Below, in pieces: positions 53,880-62,200 of a stretch of 64,000 bases of DNA. Made by a program: the position numbers and the translations under genes. The first letter of the stretch is position 1, and each line of letters starts with the position of its first letter. The notes under the pieces are model-generated. The model was not told where the DNA came from and did not search any database. It saw only the letters and a program-made list of their open reading frames with translations. This stretch comes from Streptomyces sp. NRRL S-646 (GTDB taxonomy: Bacteria > Actinomycetota > Actinomycetes > Streptomycetales > Streptomycetaceae): NCBI RefSeq assembly GCF_000720765.1, contig NZ_JODC01000009.1:124001-188000 (forward strand), given 5' to 3'.

Positions 53880-54437
53880 GTGCGCGCCCTGCTGGCCCGC
53901 GTCGACGCGGTACTCGTCCAGGCGCTCATTGCCGCCGCGCTGTCCTTCGCTCACCTGCACGACATTGCTGCGGCGGCCGGACAGGACGGCTGGAAGGCGT
54001 GGGCCTATCCGATCAGCGTCGACCTGCTGCTCGTCGCTGCCAACGTTGCCACCGCCCGACTGCTCGGCATGACCGACGTGCCGGCGTGGCTGCGCATCCT
54101 CGTCGCGGGCTGGCCCGCCGTCGCCTTCCTCGGTGGCACCCTCCTCGCCCACTCCGCCCCAACAACCGAACCCGACAGCGACACCGCGCCCGACGTCGAG
54201 GCCATCAAGGACCAGCAGCACGCCCCCGAACCCACCCCTGAGCCACCTGCCCAATCCGCTATCCCCGCAGCCCCCCAGCGCCCCGCAGTCCCGGTCCCGG
54301 CCGCCCTGGTCGACCATGCCCGCAAGGTCGCCGCCGAACACCACACCCGCACCGGTACCCCGATCGACACCCCAACCCTCCGCGCCCGCCTCGGCGTCCC
54401 GGCCCCCATGGCAGAAGCCATCGCCGCCCAGCTCTGA
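53880..54437 (+). CDS. DUF2637 membrane protein (SpdB2-like), probably shortened
   Basis: A 185-residue protein: GTG with AAGGAGG, TM helices from VQALIAAALSFAHLHDIAAA, then WAYPISVDLLLVAANVATAR. In homologues a stretch of about 30 residues (WRR...ASLG) separates LLLVAA from NVATA, so an in-frame deletion is likely. The C-terminal HARKVAAEHHTRTGTPIDTP part is intact. Spd proteins spread the element through mycelium. Confidence 0.8.
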   Translation: MRALLARVDAVLVQALIAAALSFAHLHDIAAAAGQDGWKAWAYPISVDLLLVAANVATARLLGMTDVPAWLRILVAGWPAVAFLGGTLLAHSAPTTEPDSDTAPDVEAIKDQQHAPEPTPEPPAQSAIPAAPQRPAVPVPAALVDHARKVAAEHHTRTGTPIDTPTLRARLGVPAPMAEAIAAQL

Positions 54438-54451
54438 AAGGACACCCCGAC

Positions 54452-54643
54452 GTGACCGCCAACCGCCGCTTCCGCAACGTCACCCGCATCGGCCCCGTCC
54501 AGGTCGGCACTGCGTACGACAACCGGGGCCGCGAGAAGCACACCGCCGCCTGCACCGCCCCGCGCTGCGGCTTCTCCGCCGACTACGACAGCCGCGCCGC
54601 CGCCGAACTGGCCGCACGCACCCATCGCTGCCCCGTCCGCTGA
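54452..54643 (+). CDS. Mobile element transfer protein (SpdA-type, 63 aa)
   Basis: VTANRRFRNVTRIGPVQVGT start and two Cys pairs (CTAPRCGF, HRC) match the short AICE transfer protein. GTG with AAAGGAC. Possible small zinc protein. Confidence 0.75.
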   Translation: MTANRRFRNVTRIGPVQVGTAYDNRGREKHTAACTAPRCGFSADYDSRAAAELAARTHRCPVR

Positions 54644-54658
54644 AAGGGACCTGCCTCC

Positions 54659-55014
54659 GTGACCGTCAGCCTGCCGCTTGTCTTCGTCCTCGGCTTCTTC
54701 GCCTGGGGAGCGGTCAAGTTCCTCGGCGTCCGCACCTGGGTCGTCGTCCTGATCGCCCTCTTCGGCTTCTGGCTCTCCCCAAGTACCCCGACAACCCGAC
54801 CCCGCCGCCCGCGCACACTCACGCCCCGACCGACCCGGCGACCGTACAGCGCTCACTCCCGTCGGTCTCGATCGACAAGAACACCGTCGCGATCGTGCTC
54901 GTCGGCGGAGTCGTCCTCACCGCGCTCCTGGCCGCCGTCGCTGTCACGGCCATATCCGTCGCCGTGGCCGCTGTCGTCCTGCGCTCGATGCTCCGCGACC
55001 ACAACCGGCGCTGA
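54659..55014 (+). pseudogene. SpdB-like and SpdD-like genes fused by deletion
   Basis: GTG 54659 gives a short TM protein start (LPLVFVLGFFAWGAVKFLGV ... LFGFWL). At about 54775 the sequence jumps in another frame to PKYPDNPTPPPAHTHAPTDP and a C-terminal double TM region ending VVLRSMLRDHNRR, which is the SpdD-like protein without its start. The end of one gene and the start of the next are lost. Confidence 0.65.
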
Positions 55015-55112
55015 ACCTGCCCCCTGGCCGCCGGGGCGGCGGCACACGACCAAGCATTTCGCCGCCCCGGGGCCTGTTCCTCCCGACCGAGCCAGCCAGA
55101 AGGAGAACAGCC

Positions 55113-56459
55113 ATCTTCACCCGCACCACTCCGGCCCCACTCCCGGAAGTCGCGAACCTGGCCGCACAGGGCACGCTCCCGGGTATCCTCCGCCAGCTCT
55201 CCACCCTCGGCGGCTGCACCCACCCGATCCGCCTCGACGGCCACCGCACCGAATACGACGTCGACACCGCAACCGGCGAGATCGGCGCCGTCCTCCACCA
55301 CCTCGCCTCGACTGACCTCCCCGCCGGCCAACTCCTCGTCCGCTGCAACAACCGCCGCACCACCCGTTGCCCGGCCTGCGCGGAGGTGTACCGGCGCGAC
55401 ACGTTCCACCTGATCACCTCGGGCATGCGTGGTGGCAAGGGCATCCCGGACCAGGTTGCCGCCCACCCGCGTGTCTTCGCGACCTTCACCGCCCCGAGCT
55501 TCGGTCCGGTCCACAACCGCCCCTCAAGCGGCCGTCCTTGCCGCTGCGGCGTCCACCACGACCAGGACGACGACGCCCTTGGCACCCCGCTCAACCCGGA
55601 CACCTACGACTACGAAGCGGCCGTGCTCTGGAACGCCCACGCGGGCGCCCTCTGGCGGCGCTTCTCGACCTACCTGCGCCGGGAGACCGCCAAGCGCGCG
55701 GGCCTTTCCCAGCGCCGGTTCCGCGACCACGCGCGCGTCTCCTTCGCCAAGGTCGCCGAATATCAGAAACGCGGCGCCGTGCACTTCCACGCCGTCATCC
55801 GCATCGACGGCCCCAACGGCGGAGACACCGCGCCACCGCCCTGGGCCACCGCCGAACTGCTCACCGACGCCATCCGAGCCGCTGCACGCAAGGTCCGTGT
55901 AGACGGCCCCACCATCGACGACCGCACCCACACCCTCACCTTCGGCCGCCAACTCGACGTCCGCACCATCAAATCCGCCGACTTCAACGACGGCCAGGAA
56001 CTCACCGAACGCGCCGTCGCCGCCTACATCGCCAAGTACGCCACCAAGGGCGCCGAAACCGCCACGGGAGCTCTCGATCGCCCCCTGAAGTTCGCCGCCG
56101 AACTCGCTCAACTCGACATCAGCGACCACGCCCGCCGCCTGATCCGAACCACCTGGGACCTGGGCGCACGCAAGAGCCTCGAACACCTCCGCCTGCGCGC
56201 CTGGGCTCACATGCTCGGCTTCCGCGGCCACTTCTCCACCAAGTCCCGCCGCTACTCCACCACCCTCGGCGCCCTCCGCAACGCCCGAGCCGAATGGCGC
56301 CGAGCCCAAGCGGCCGCCGCACAACCCGAACGCGACACCGACACGACGTACGTCCTCGCGCACTGGGTCTTCGCCGGAACCGGCCTGTCCTCCGCCGAAG
56401 CCTGGCTAGCCGCATCACTCGAACCCGCCCCCGGAACGGAAGGAGAACCGATCAAGTGA
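55113..56459 (+). CDS. repSA: RepSA-like rolling-circle replication initiator
   Basis: A 448-codon frame. GGCTHPIRLDGH, CNNRRTTRCPACAEVYRRDT (zinc-like Cys) and the HUH motif AVHFHAVIRID are typical of RepSA, and AAYIAKYATKG holds the catalytic Tyr. No ATG/GTG/TTG precedes the conserved part: the codon at the right distance from AAGGAG is ATC (55113). The first standard in-frame start is GTG 55386, which would remove about 90 conserved residues. So either a rare start codon or a mutated one. Confidence 0.82.
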   Translation: MFTRTTPAPLPEVANLAAQGTLPGILRQLSTLGGCTHPIRLDGHRTEYDVDTATGEIGAVLHHLASTDLPAGQLLVRCNNRRTTRCPACAEVYRRDTFHLITSGMRGGKGIPDQVAAHPRVFATFTAPSFGPVHNRPSSGRPCRCGVHHDQDDDALGTPLNPDTYDYEAAVLWNAHAGALWRRFSTYLRRETAKRAGLSQRRFRDHARVSFAKVAEYQKRGAVHFHAVIRIDGPNGGDTAPPPWATAELLTDAIRAAARKVRVDGPTIDDRTHTLTFGRQLDVRTIKSADFNDGQELTERAVAAYIAKYATKGAETATGALDRPLKFAAELAQLDISDHARRLIRTTWDLGARKSLEHLRLRAWAHMLGFRGHFSTKSRRYSTTLGALRNARAEWRRAQAAAAQPERDTDTTYVLAHWVFAGTGLSSAEAWLAASLEPAPGTEGEPIK

Positions 56460-56662
56460 CCACGGTGACGATCCAGCGCAAGTGGCACACGACAGCTGAG
56501 GTCGCCGACATGCTCGGCTTCGGCCTCTCCAAAACCAAGGCACTCGTACTCGCGGGGGAGATCCGTTCCGTCAAGGTCGGCCGCAACAGGCGCATCCTCC
56601 CGGCGTGGGTCGACGAGTACGTGAACCGCTGCGCGGCGGACGCCGAAGGGTGGGCTGCATGA
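56456..56662 (+). CDS. xis: Excisionase (Xis), helix-turn-helix
   Basis: A 68-residue protein: HTTAEVADMLGFGLSKTKAL is a MerR-like HTH and SVKVGRNRRILPAWVDEYV the family end. GTG overlaps the repSA stop (GTGA); its own stop overlaps int. Works with integrase for excision. Confidence 0.9.
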   Translation: MTTVTIQRKWHTTAEVADMLGFGLSKTKALVLAGEIRSVKVGRNRRILPAWVDEYVNRCAADAEGWAA

Positions 56663-57891
56663 GCGGCAAGCGTGCCAACGGCGAAGGGTCCATCTACCCG
56701 TACAAGAACGGCTTCGCCGCCTACGTCTGGGTCACGACCCCGGAAGGCGACCGCAAGCGGAAGTACGTCTATGGCAAGACCCGTGACGAGACCCACGAGA
56801 AGTGGATCAAGCTTCACAACGAAGCCACCAAGGGCCCCGTACAGACCCGTCACCGCACGGTGGCGGCGTTCCTCTCCTACTGGCTCGACTCGATCGTGAA
56901 GCCCAACCTCGCCCCGCTGTCGTACGTCTCGTACGAGGGCTCGGTGCGGCTCTACATCGCCCCACACCTCGGCACGAAGCGGCTCGACAAGCTGACCGTC
57001 CGGGATGTCCGTGAGTGGCTGACCAAGTTGGCCGGCATCTGCCAGTGCTGCGCTCAGGGCAAGGACGCCAAGCGGCCCAGAGACCGGCAGCGCTGCTGTG
57101 CCATCGGGGAGTGCTGTGAGGCACACCCGTCCCGACGCGTGATCCAGGCAGCACGCGACGCCCTGCGAGCCGCACTCACCCACGCCGTGACCGAGGAGGA
57201 GATCAGCAAGAACGTGGCCTCCTTGGTCAAGGTCCCGAAGCCTCGCCGCCGCAGGATCAAGCCGTGGTCGGTCGTCGAGGCGGGCCGCTTCCTCGCCGAT
57301 TCCCTGGCTCGGGAAGATCCGCAGTTCGCAGCATGGGTCCTGGTCCTCTGCCTCGGTCTCCGCCGTGGCGAAGTCCTCGGGCTCACCTGGAAGTCCATCG
57401 ACTTTGAGAGCGGTGAGCTGTACGTGGATCACCAGATCCAGCGTGCAGGCCGTCAGATCCTCCACCGGGAGACCAAGACGGAGGAGTCCGACGACTACCT
57501 ACCCCTCCCTGAGTTCTGCCTCAAGGCGCTCCGCATGCGCCGTGCTCAGCAGACCGGTGATCAGAAAGCGGCCGGGGAGCTCTGGCAGGACACCCGCGGC
57601 CTGGTCTTCACCACGAAGTACGGGACGCCGATCGAACCGGGGAACCTCACCCGCATGTTCGCCCTGCGCGCTCGCCGCGCCGGCCTCCGGGCCATCCCGC
57701 TCCGGAACACCCGGCACACCTGCAGCTCGCTCCTGGTCGCCCTGAAGGTCCACCCGAAGGTTGCTCAACGCATCCTCCGCCACTCACAGATCGCCATGAC
57801 GATGGAGGTCTACGCAGAGGCAAGCGAGGAACAGGTGCGGGCCGCGCTCGGCAAACTGTCCGCCGCGATGGGCGGCACCGAGCCCGGCTGA
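56659..57891 (+). CDS. int: Tyrosine-recombinase integrase
   Basis: A 410-residue site-specific recombinase. N-terminal arm-binding and core-binding parts (SGKRANGEGSIYPYKNG; VAAFLSYWLDSIVKPNLAPL), then catalytic residues in LGLRRGEVLGL (Arg), PLRNTRHTCSSLL (His-x-x region), LRHSQIAMTMEVY (Arg/His/Tyr). A Cys-rich insertion (CQCCAQGKD ... CCAIGECCEA) at about 129-155 is also seen in related AICE integrases. It lies beside the right att site and appears intact. Confidence 0.95.
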   Translation: MSGKRANGEGSIYPYKNGFAAYVWVTTPEGDRKRKYVYGKTRDETHEKWIKLHNEATKGPVQTRHRTVAAFLSYWLDSIVKPNLAPLSYVSYEGSVRLYIAPHLGTKRLDKLTVRDVREWLTKLAGICQCCAQGKDAKRPRDRQRCCAIGECCEAHPSRRVIQAARDALRAALTHAVTEEEISKNVASLVKVPKPRRRRIKPWSVVEAGRFLADSLAREDPQFAAWVLVLCLGLRRGEVLGLTWKSIDFESGELYVDHQIQRAGRQILHRETKTEESDDYLPLPEFCLKALRMRRAQQTGDQKAAGELWQDTRGLVFTTKYGTPIEPGNLTRMFALRARRAGLRAIPLRNTRHTCSSLLVALKVHPKVAQRILRHSQIAMTMEVYAEASEEQVRAALGKLSAAMGGTEPG

Positions 57892-57912
57892 CATCAGCGA
57901 CCGACATCAACC

Positions 57913-57935
57913 GTTGCTGTACTTCGCTGCTGTAC
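57913..57935 (+). repeat. Arm-type repeat, right
   Basis: GTTGCTGTACTTCGC then TGCTGTAC; one mismatch to 44065-44087, same orientation. Confidence 0.6.
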
Positions 57936-57943
57936 GGCACGAA

Positions 57944-57977
57944 AAAGCCCCCTCCGGGATGATCCCGAGGGGGCTTT
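57944..57977. terminator. Bidirectional terminator between int and tRNA-Arg
   Basis: AAAGCCCCCTCCGGGA pairs with TCCCGAGGGGGCTTT (one bulge) around TGA; A-rich and T-rich flanks serve both strands. Confidence 0.85.
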
Positions 57978-58027
57978 GACCTGTGTGCACTCGGCAGGAT
58001 TCGAACCTGCAACCTTCTGATCCGTAG
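57978..58027. other. Right att site
   Basis: Identical 50 bp to 43932-43981, lying inside and just after the 3' part of the intact tRNA-Arg gene, so integration leaves a working tRNA. Confidence 0.92.
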
Positions 58028-58058
58028 TCAGATGCTCTATCCGTTAAGCTACGAGTGC
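57986..58058 (-). tRNA. tRNA-Arg (ACG)
   Basis: GCACTCG/CGAGTGC acceptor stem, anticodon loop CTACGGA (ACG), GGTTCGAATCC T-loop, discriminator A at 57986; CCA not encoded. It is the target of TadA editing. Confidence 0.95.
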
Positions 58059-58207
58059 TTGTTTTGTTTTCCCGCCGGTCCTGGTCCTTTCGGCCCGCTC
58101 GCGGCGACAGGAAGAACATTACATGACTGCCGCCGCCATGTGAAATCCGTTTGCCGTACCCCTTGTGACCTGCGGAAACACCTCTACGGGCACTCCTGCG
58201 AACGACG

Positions 58208-58234
58208 AAACCCCGGTCGCGTGGACCGGGGTTT
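58208..58234. terminator. Terminator after tRNA-Ser(GCT)
   Basis: AAACCCCGGTC, GCGTG, GACCGGGGTTT: perfect 11-bp hairpin with T/A tails. Confidence 0.85.
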
Positions 58235-58247
58235 CGGTGATCATGCG

Positions 58248-58338
58248 CGGAGGCGGAGGGATTTGAACCCTCGATGGGCTTTAAGGCCCAAACCGCATTA
58301 GCAGTGCGGCGCCATAGACCGGACTAGGCGACGCCTCC
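58248..58338 (-). tRNA. tRNA-Ser (GCT)
   Basis: GGAGGCG/CGCCTCC acceptor stem, anticodon loop with GCT (minus strand CTGCTAA), long variable arm, GGTTCAAATCC T-loop, discriminator G. Confidence 0.95.
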
Positions 58339-58508
58339 AGCACAGCCGCCCGCGCGAGCGCGAGTGGTGCGTGCAGATGATGACACAGTCGAGCGTGCTG
58401 CCACCAATCGACTCCCACGGTACTAGGCAGGCAGGCCGCAGAGCAAAGTCCTTTCGGTCCGTGCCGACCTGTGCGTGCCGAGCGGGACGGTGGGGCGTTA
58501 GTCAGGGC

Positions 58509-58970
58509 ATGTTCGCTCGGATTCTCGTCGTCGCCGCCACCGCCGCCGCCTCCGTCGTGCCCGCCGTCGCCCACGCCGATGTCGGCCGGCCCGTTCTCGC
58601 ACCCCCGCCGGTGCGGGACGAGGACCAGCCGGGCGACCACCTCACTGTCACCGTCCGGCACGCGGGCGACGGTACGGACGGGACGTTCGACCTCTACTGC
58701 CATCCCGGCGGCGGCAACCATCCCGATGTCAGCGGCGCGTGCGGGGCGCTCGATCGTGTCGCCCGGTGGGGCAGGGACACCTTCGCGCCCGTGCCCGAGG
58801 ACAGCGTCTGCACCATGCAGTACGGCGGGCCCGCCACCGCGCATGTCACCGGGAGGTGGGCCGGGCGGCCCGTCGACGCTTCGTACGACCGCAGCGACGG
58901 GTGTCAGATCGGCCGCTGGGACCGGCTTGTGCCGTTGCTGCCCGATCTGCGGCCCCAAGGGCAACCGTAG
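58509..58970 (+). CDS. Subtilisin inhibitor (SSI)-family protein
   Basis: A 153-residue secreted protein: signal ILVVAATAAASVVPAVAHAD; four Cys in the SSI pattern (LYCHPGG, GACGALD, DSVCTMQY, DGCQIGRWD). The reactive loop would be around CTMQYGG. It should inhibit extracellular serine proteases. ATG 58509 has only a weak AGGG site. Confidence 0.85.
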   Translation: MFARILVVAATAAASVVPAVAHADVGRPVLAPPPVRDEDQPGDHLTVTVRHAGDGTDGTFDLYCHPGGGNHPDVSGACGALDRVARWGRDTFAPVPEDSVCTMQYGGPATAHVTGRWAGRPVDASYDRSDGCQIGRWDRLVPLLPDLRPQGQP

Positions 58971-59219
58971 GGACTCGCACAGGGTTTTCCCGGGGGAAAC
59001 CCAGGACTCGGTAAGGGTCTGGCGAAGGTCTCGCGAAGCCCTGCGCAGGCCAGAGGATGCGGGCACACGTTCTACTTCAACTCGTCGTGCGACCTCCCTC
59101 TCATCCGGCGTCGCGAGCGCAACCACTGCCCTTAGACTCCCTCGCGTGACACGTCGCGGGCCGGTTGGCAAGATGGCCCGAGCGGTCGGCAAGGTGCGGT
59201 AACAGGGAGGAAGCGTCTC

Positions 59220-62200
59220 GTGAGCAGCAGGCCATCCCGAGGCGCTGCTCGCCTCGCAGCCATACTCGACGCGCTTCCCGATGCGTTGGTGCTGGTCAAC
59301 GCCAATGGGACCGTCGTCAACGCGAACACGATCGCGCTCGAGGCCTTTGAAGCGCCCGGGACCGCACTCGTGGGTCGGGGGCTCCTCGATCTGCTGCCGC
59401 AGTTCGACTCCAAGCTGATTCCCGGCTCCATGCGGCGGCCCGATCACATGGACCCCGCCGGGCGGACCAAGCCGACCCGGATGATCGCGCGGCGGACCGA
59501 CGGGGCCGAGTTCCCCGTCGAGGTCACCAGCGCCAACCTCGAGAACGGGCAGCAGGCCTACGACGGTTACGGCTACAGCAGCGACGAGCTGCTGATGCTC
59601 GTCGTACGCGACCTGACCGGGACCGTGGACACCGAGGCCGAGCTGGCGCGTTCGCAGCGGCAGACCGAGATGATCCTGCGGGCCGCGTCCGAGGGTGTGG
59701 TGGGGACGGACACGGACGGGCGGATCGTGCTCGTCAATCCGGCCGCCGCTCAGATACTGGGTTATCGGGCCAGTGATCTGGGAGGCAAGGAGCTGCACGG
59801 GCTCGTGCTGCATTCGCGTGCCGACGGGTCCCCGTTCCCGTACGAGGAGTCACCGCTCGCCGACACCCTGCGCTCCGGGCGCAAGCACCGGGTGCGCGGG
59901 CAGGTGCTGTTCTCCAAGGGCGGGGACAAGGTCTCCGTCGATCTGACCACCGCTCCGGTGCGCGACGGGGACCAGCTCGTCGGTGCCGTGATGACCTTCG
60001 CCGACCGGCGGTCGTACGACGCGCTCGCCGAGGAGAAGGCCGCGATCGAGAAGCGGCATGCGGAGGAATTGGAACGGATCGAGGAGGAGCATGCCTCCGA
60101 GCTCACCGCTCTGCGTCAGAAGCACGTCACCGAGGTCGAGGAGCTGCAGGAGCAGCACGACGAGGAGCTCGCTGCGGGCGAGGAGCGGTACGCCGCGCTC
60201 GGTGAGCGGGAGAAGGACCGGTACGAGGCCCTTGCCGGGCGGCACGAGCAGCTGCTGACGCTGCTGGGGCGGTCGCTGCGCGGACCGCTGGACGAGCTGC
60301 GGCGCGAGCTCGCCGCCCTCGCCGCCGACGACGCCGGGCAGCTGTGGCCCGAGGCCAACCAGGTCCTGCACCACCTGTCCGCCGGTTACTCGCGGATCAC
60401 CACCCTCATCGACAACGTCCTCGGCTATCAGCTGCTCGACGCCGGGAGCGAGCAGATCACTCGTACGAAGGTCATGCTCGACGCCGTCGTCGCCGCCGGT
60501 GTCGACGGGGCCGTCGAGCTGATCGGGCCCGGGCGGGTGCAGTTCGCCGTGCACGCGCCGCCCATCGAGGCCGAGGTCGACCCGCAGCGCCTGGCGAGCG
60601 CGCTCGCCCATCTCGTCGCGGATGTCGCCGGTGTCGACGCGACCGGCAACGCGCCCGTGTCGGCGGGCGGTTACATGGACAACACGGTCGTCGTGGCGGC
60701 CGCGCAGCGCGGTGAGGTCGTACGGATCGAGGTGCGCGGGCCGTATGCCGGGGGAGACCCGGTGCACGAGCCGATCGTGCGCGGGATCGTGCGGGCTCAT
60801 GGCGGTGTGCTGCAGACGCACGATGTGCCGGGGATGAGCGGCAGCGCGTATGTGCTGGAGGTGCCCATCGGGGGCGGGGCCGGGGCCGTTGCGGCCGACA
60901 TCCCGGTCGAGGCCTCGGCTGACGGGTCCGACGAGGGCGTCGGCTCCGACCAGACCTCCGGTGGCGGGCGGCGCCGCGGGCGGCGGTCCTCCGTCGACGC
61001 GTTCCTGGAGAGCGAGGCGCCGGGGGAGCCCGGTGACCCCACGGAGGCCGGTGACGCGGAGGGCGGTGTGCCCACCGGGCGGCGGCGCAGGCGTGCGGTC
61101 GAGGAGTCGGCGGCCGCCGCGGCCTCGGCCGCGGGTGCCCTGGAGCTTTCCGGCGGTACCGGGCGGCGGCGCGGCCGGTCGGCCGAGGGTGCCGGTGCCG
61201 GTGTCGCCGAGGGTGCCGTCGTCATGGCCGGCGAGCACGGCGCCGGAACCGCGGCCGTCGGTACGGGACTGGGCGGGACCGTTCCGCCGCAGGGCGGGCC
61301 CGCGCCCGGCGGCCGGCGTGCGCGACGGGACGGCGGCGCGCAGCCTGCCCTGCCTGCGGCGCTGCCCGCGGGCCCCACCTCGGCCGAACAGGCGGTCCGG
61401 GCCGAGCAGGCCGTAGCCGCGCAGAACGCCGAGAGCGCCGAGCCGACCGGGCGGCGTCGCCGTGCCCTGGCCGCCGCGAACGAGCGCGCCGCCGCGCAGG
61501 AGGCGGCCCCGCGTTCGGTGTTCGCCCTGCCGCCGGCGGAGGCGGACCGGTCCCCGGCCGCGGGTGTGCAGGGGCAGGCGCCGGTGCCTGTGCAGGCATC
61601 CGTACCGGTGCAGGGGCAGCCCCAGGTTCCGGGGCAGGCGCCGGTTCAGGTTCCTGTTCAGCCGCAAGTCCCTGTTCAGCCGCAGGTTCCTGTTCAACCG
61701 CAGGTCCCCGGGCAACAGGTTCCAGGGCAGCCGCAGGTCCCCGGGCAACAGGTTCCGGGGCAGCCGCAGGTCCCCGGGCAGGGTGGCCAGGATGCTTCCG
61801 GTGACGCTCTGGTCGACGACGGCCGGCACGACGCCGTTCCGCACGACCAGTCCGGCGACCACACTCCGCCGCAGCCGCATCCCACGAGCGCGCCGACGGG
61901 CCGCCGTCGTCGTGCCGTGGCGCAGCCGGGGGCGCAGGAGGCCGGCGGGCAGACCGCAGGGCAGGGAGTGCCGGTGCAGCAGGCCGCGCCCGTTCCCGCG
62001 CAGGCAGCCGCCGCGCAGAACGGCACGGGCCAGGTCGCGCCGGCCGCCGCCGCTCAGCCGCTTCCCGCCGCGCCCGTGGAGGCGGCCCCCGGTCAGTCCA
62101 CCCCCGCCCCCGGCACCCCGCTCCCCCCGGAAGCTCCCGCGGCACCGGCACGTCCCGCCCAGCCCCTCCCCGCCGAAGCAGCCGCCGCGCCCGCCGCACC

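Larger units (their letters stand above)
43932..58027 (+). mobile_element. AICE (pSAM2-like integrative element) in tRNA-Arg(ACG)
   Basis: Flanked by an identical 50-bp direct repeat (43932-43981 and 57978-58027) that covers the 3' part of tRNA-Arg(ACG). Inside, in order: cargo (44.1-49.5 kb), regulatory genes (ATP-binding remnant, NUDIX, GntR), transfer genes (SCO3933-like, TraB, DUF2637, Spd-type), then repSA-like, xis and int next to the right repeat. This is the classic AICE modular order. Unit length is about 14.0 kb. Several transfer genes look deleted internally (see findings), so mobility is doubtful even though int and xis look whole. Confidence 0.92.

Noticed and set aside
58281..59813. 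510-residue minus-strand ORF
   Set aside because: Overlaps tRNA-Ser, the SSI inhibitor and the PAS gene start; no domain.
61616..61782. CRISPR-like array
   Set aside because: Short repeats have no spacers and are in frame within a protein; they are coding tandem repeats.
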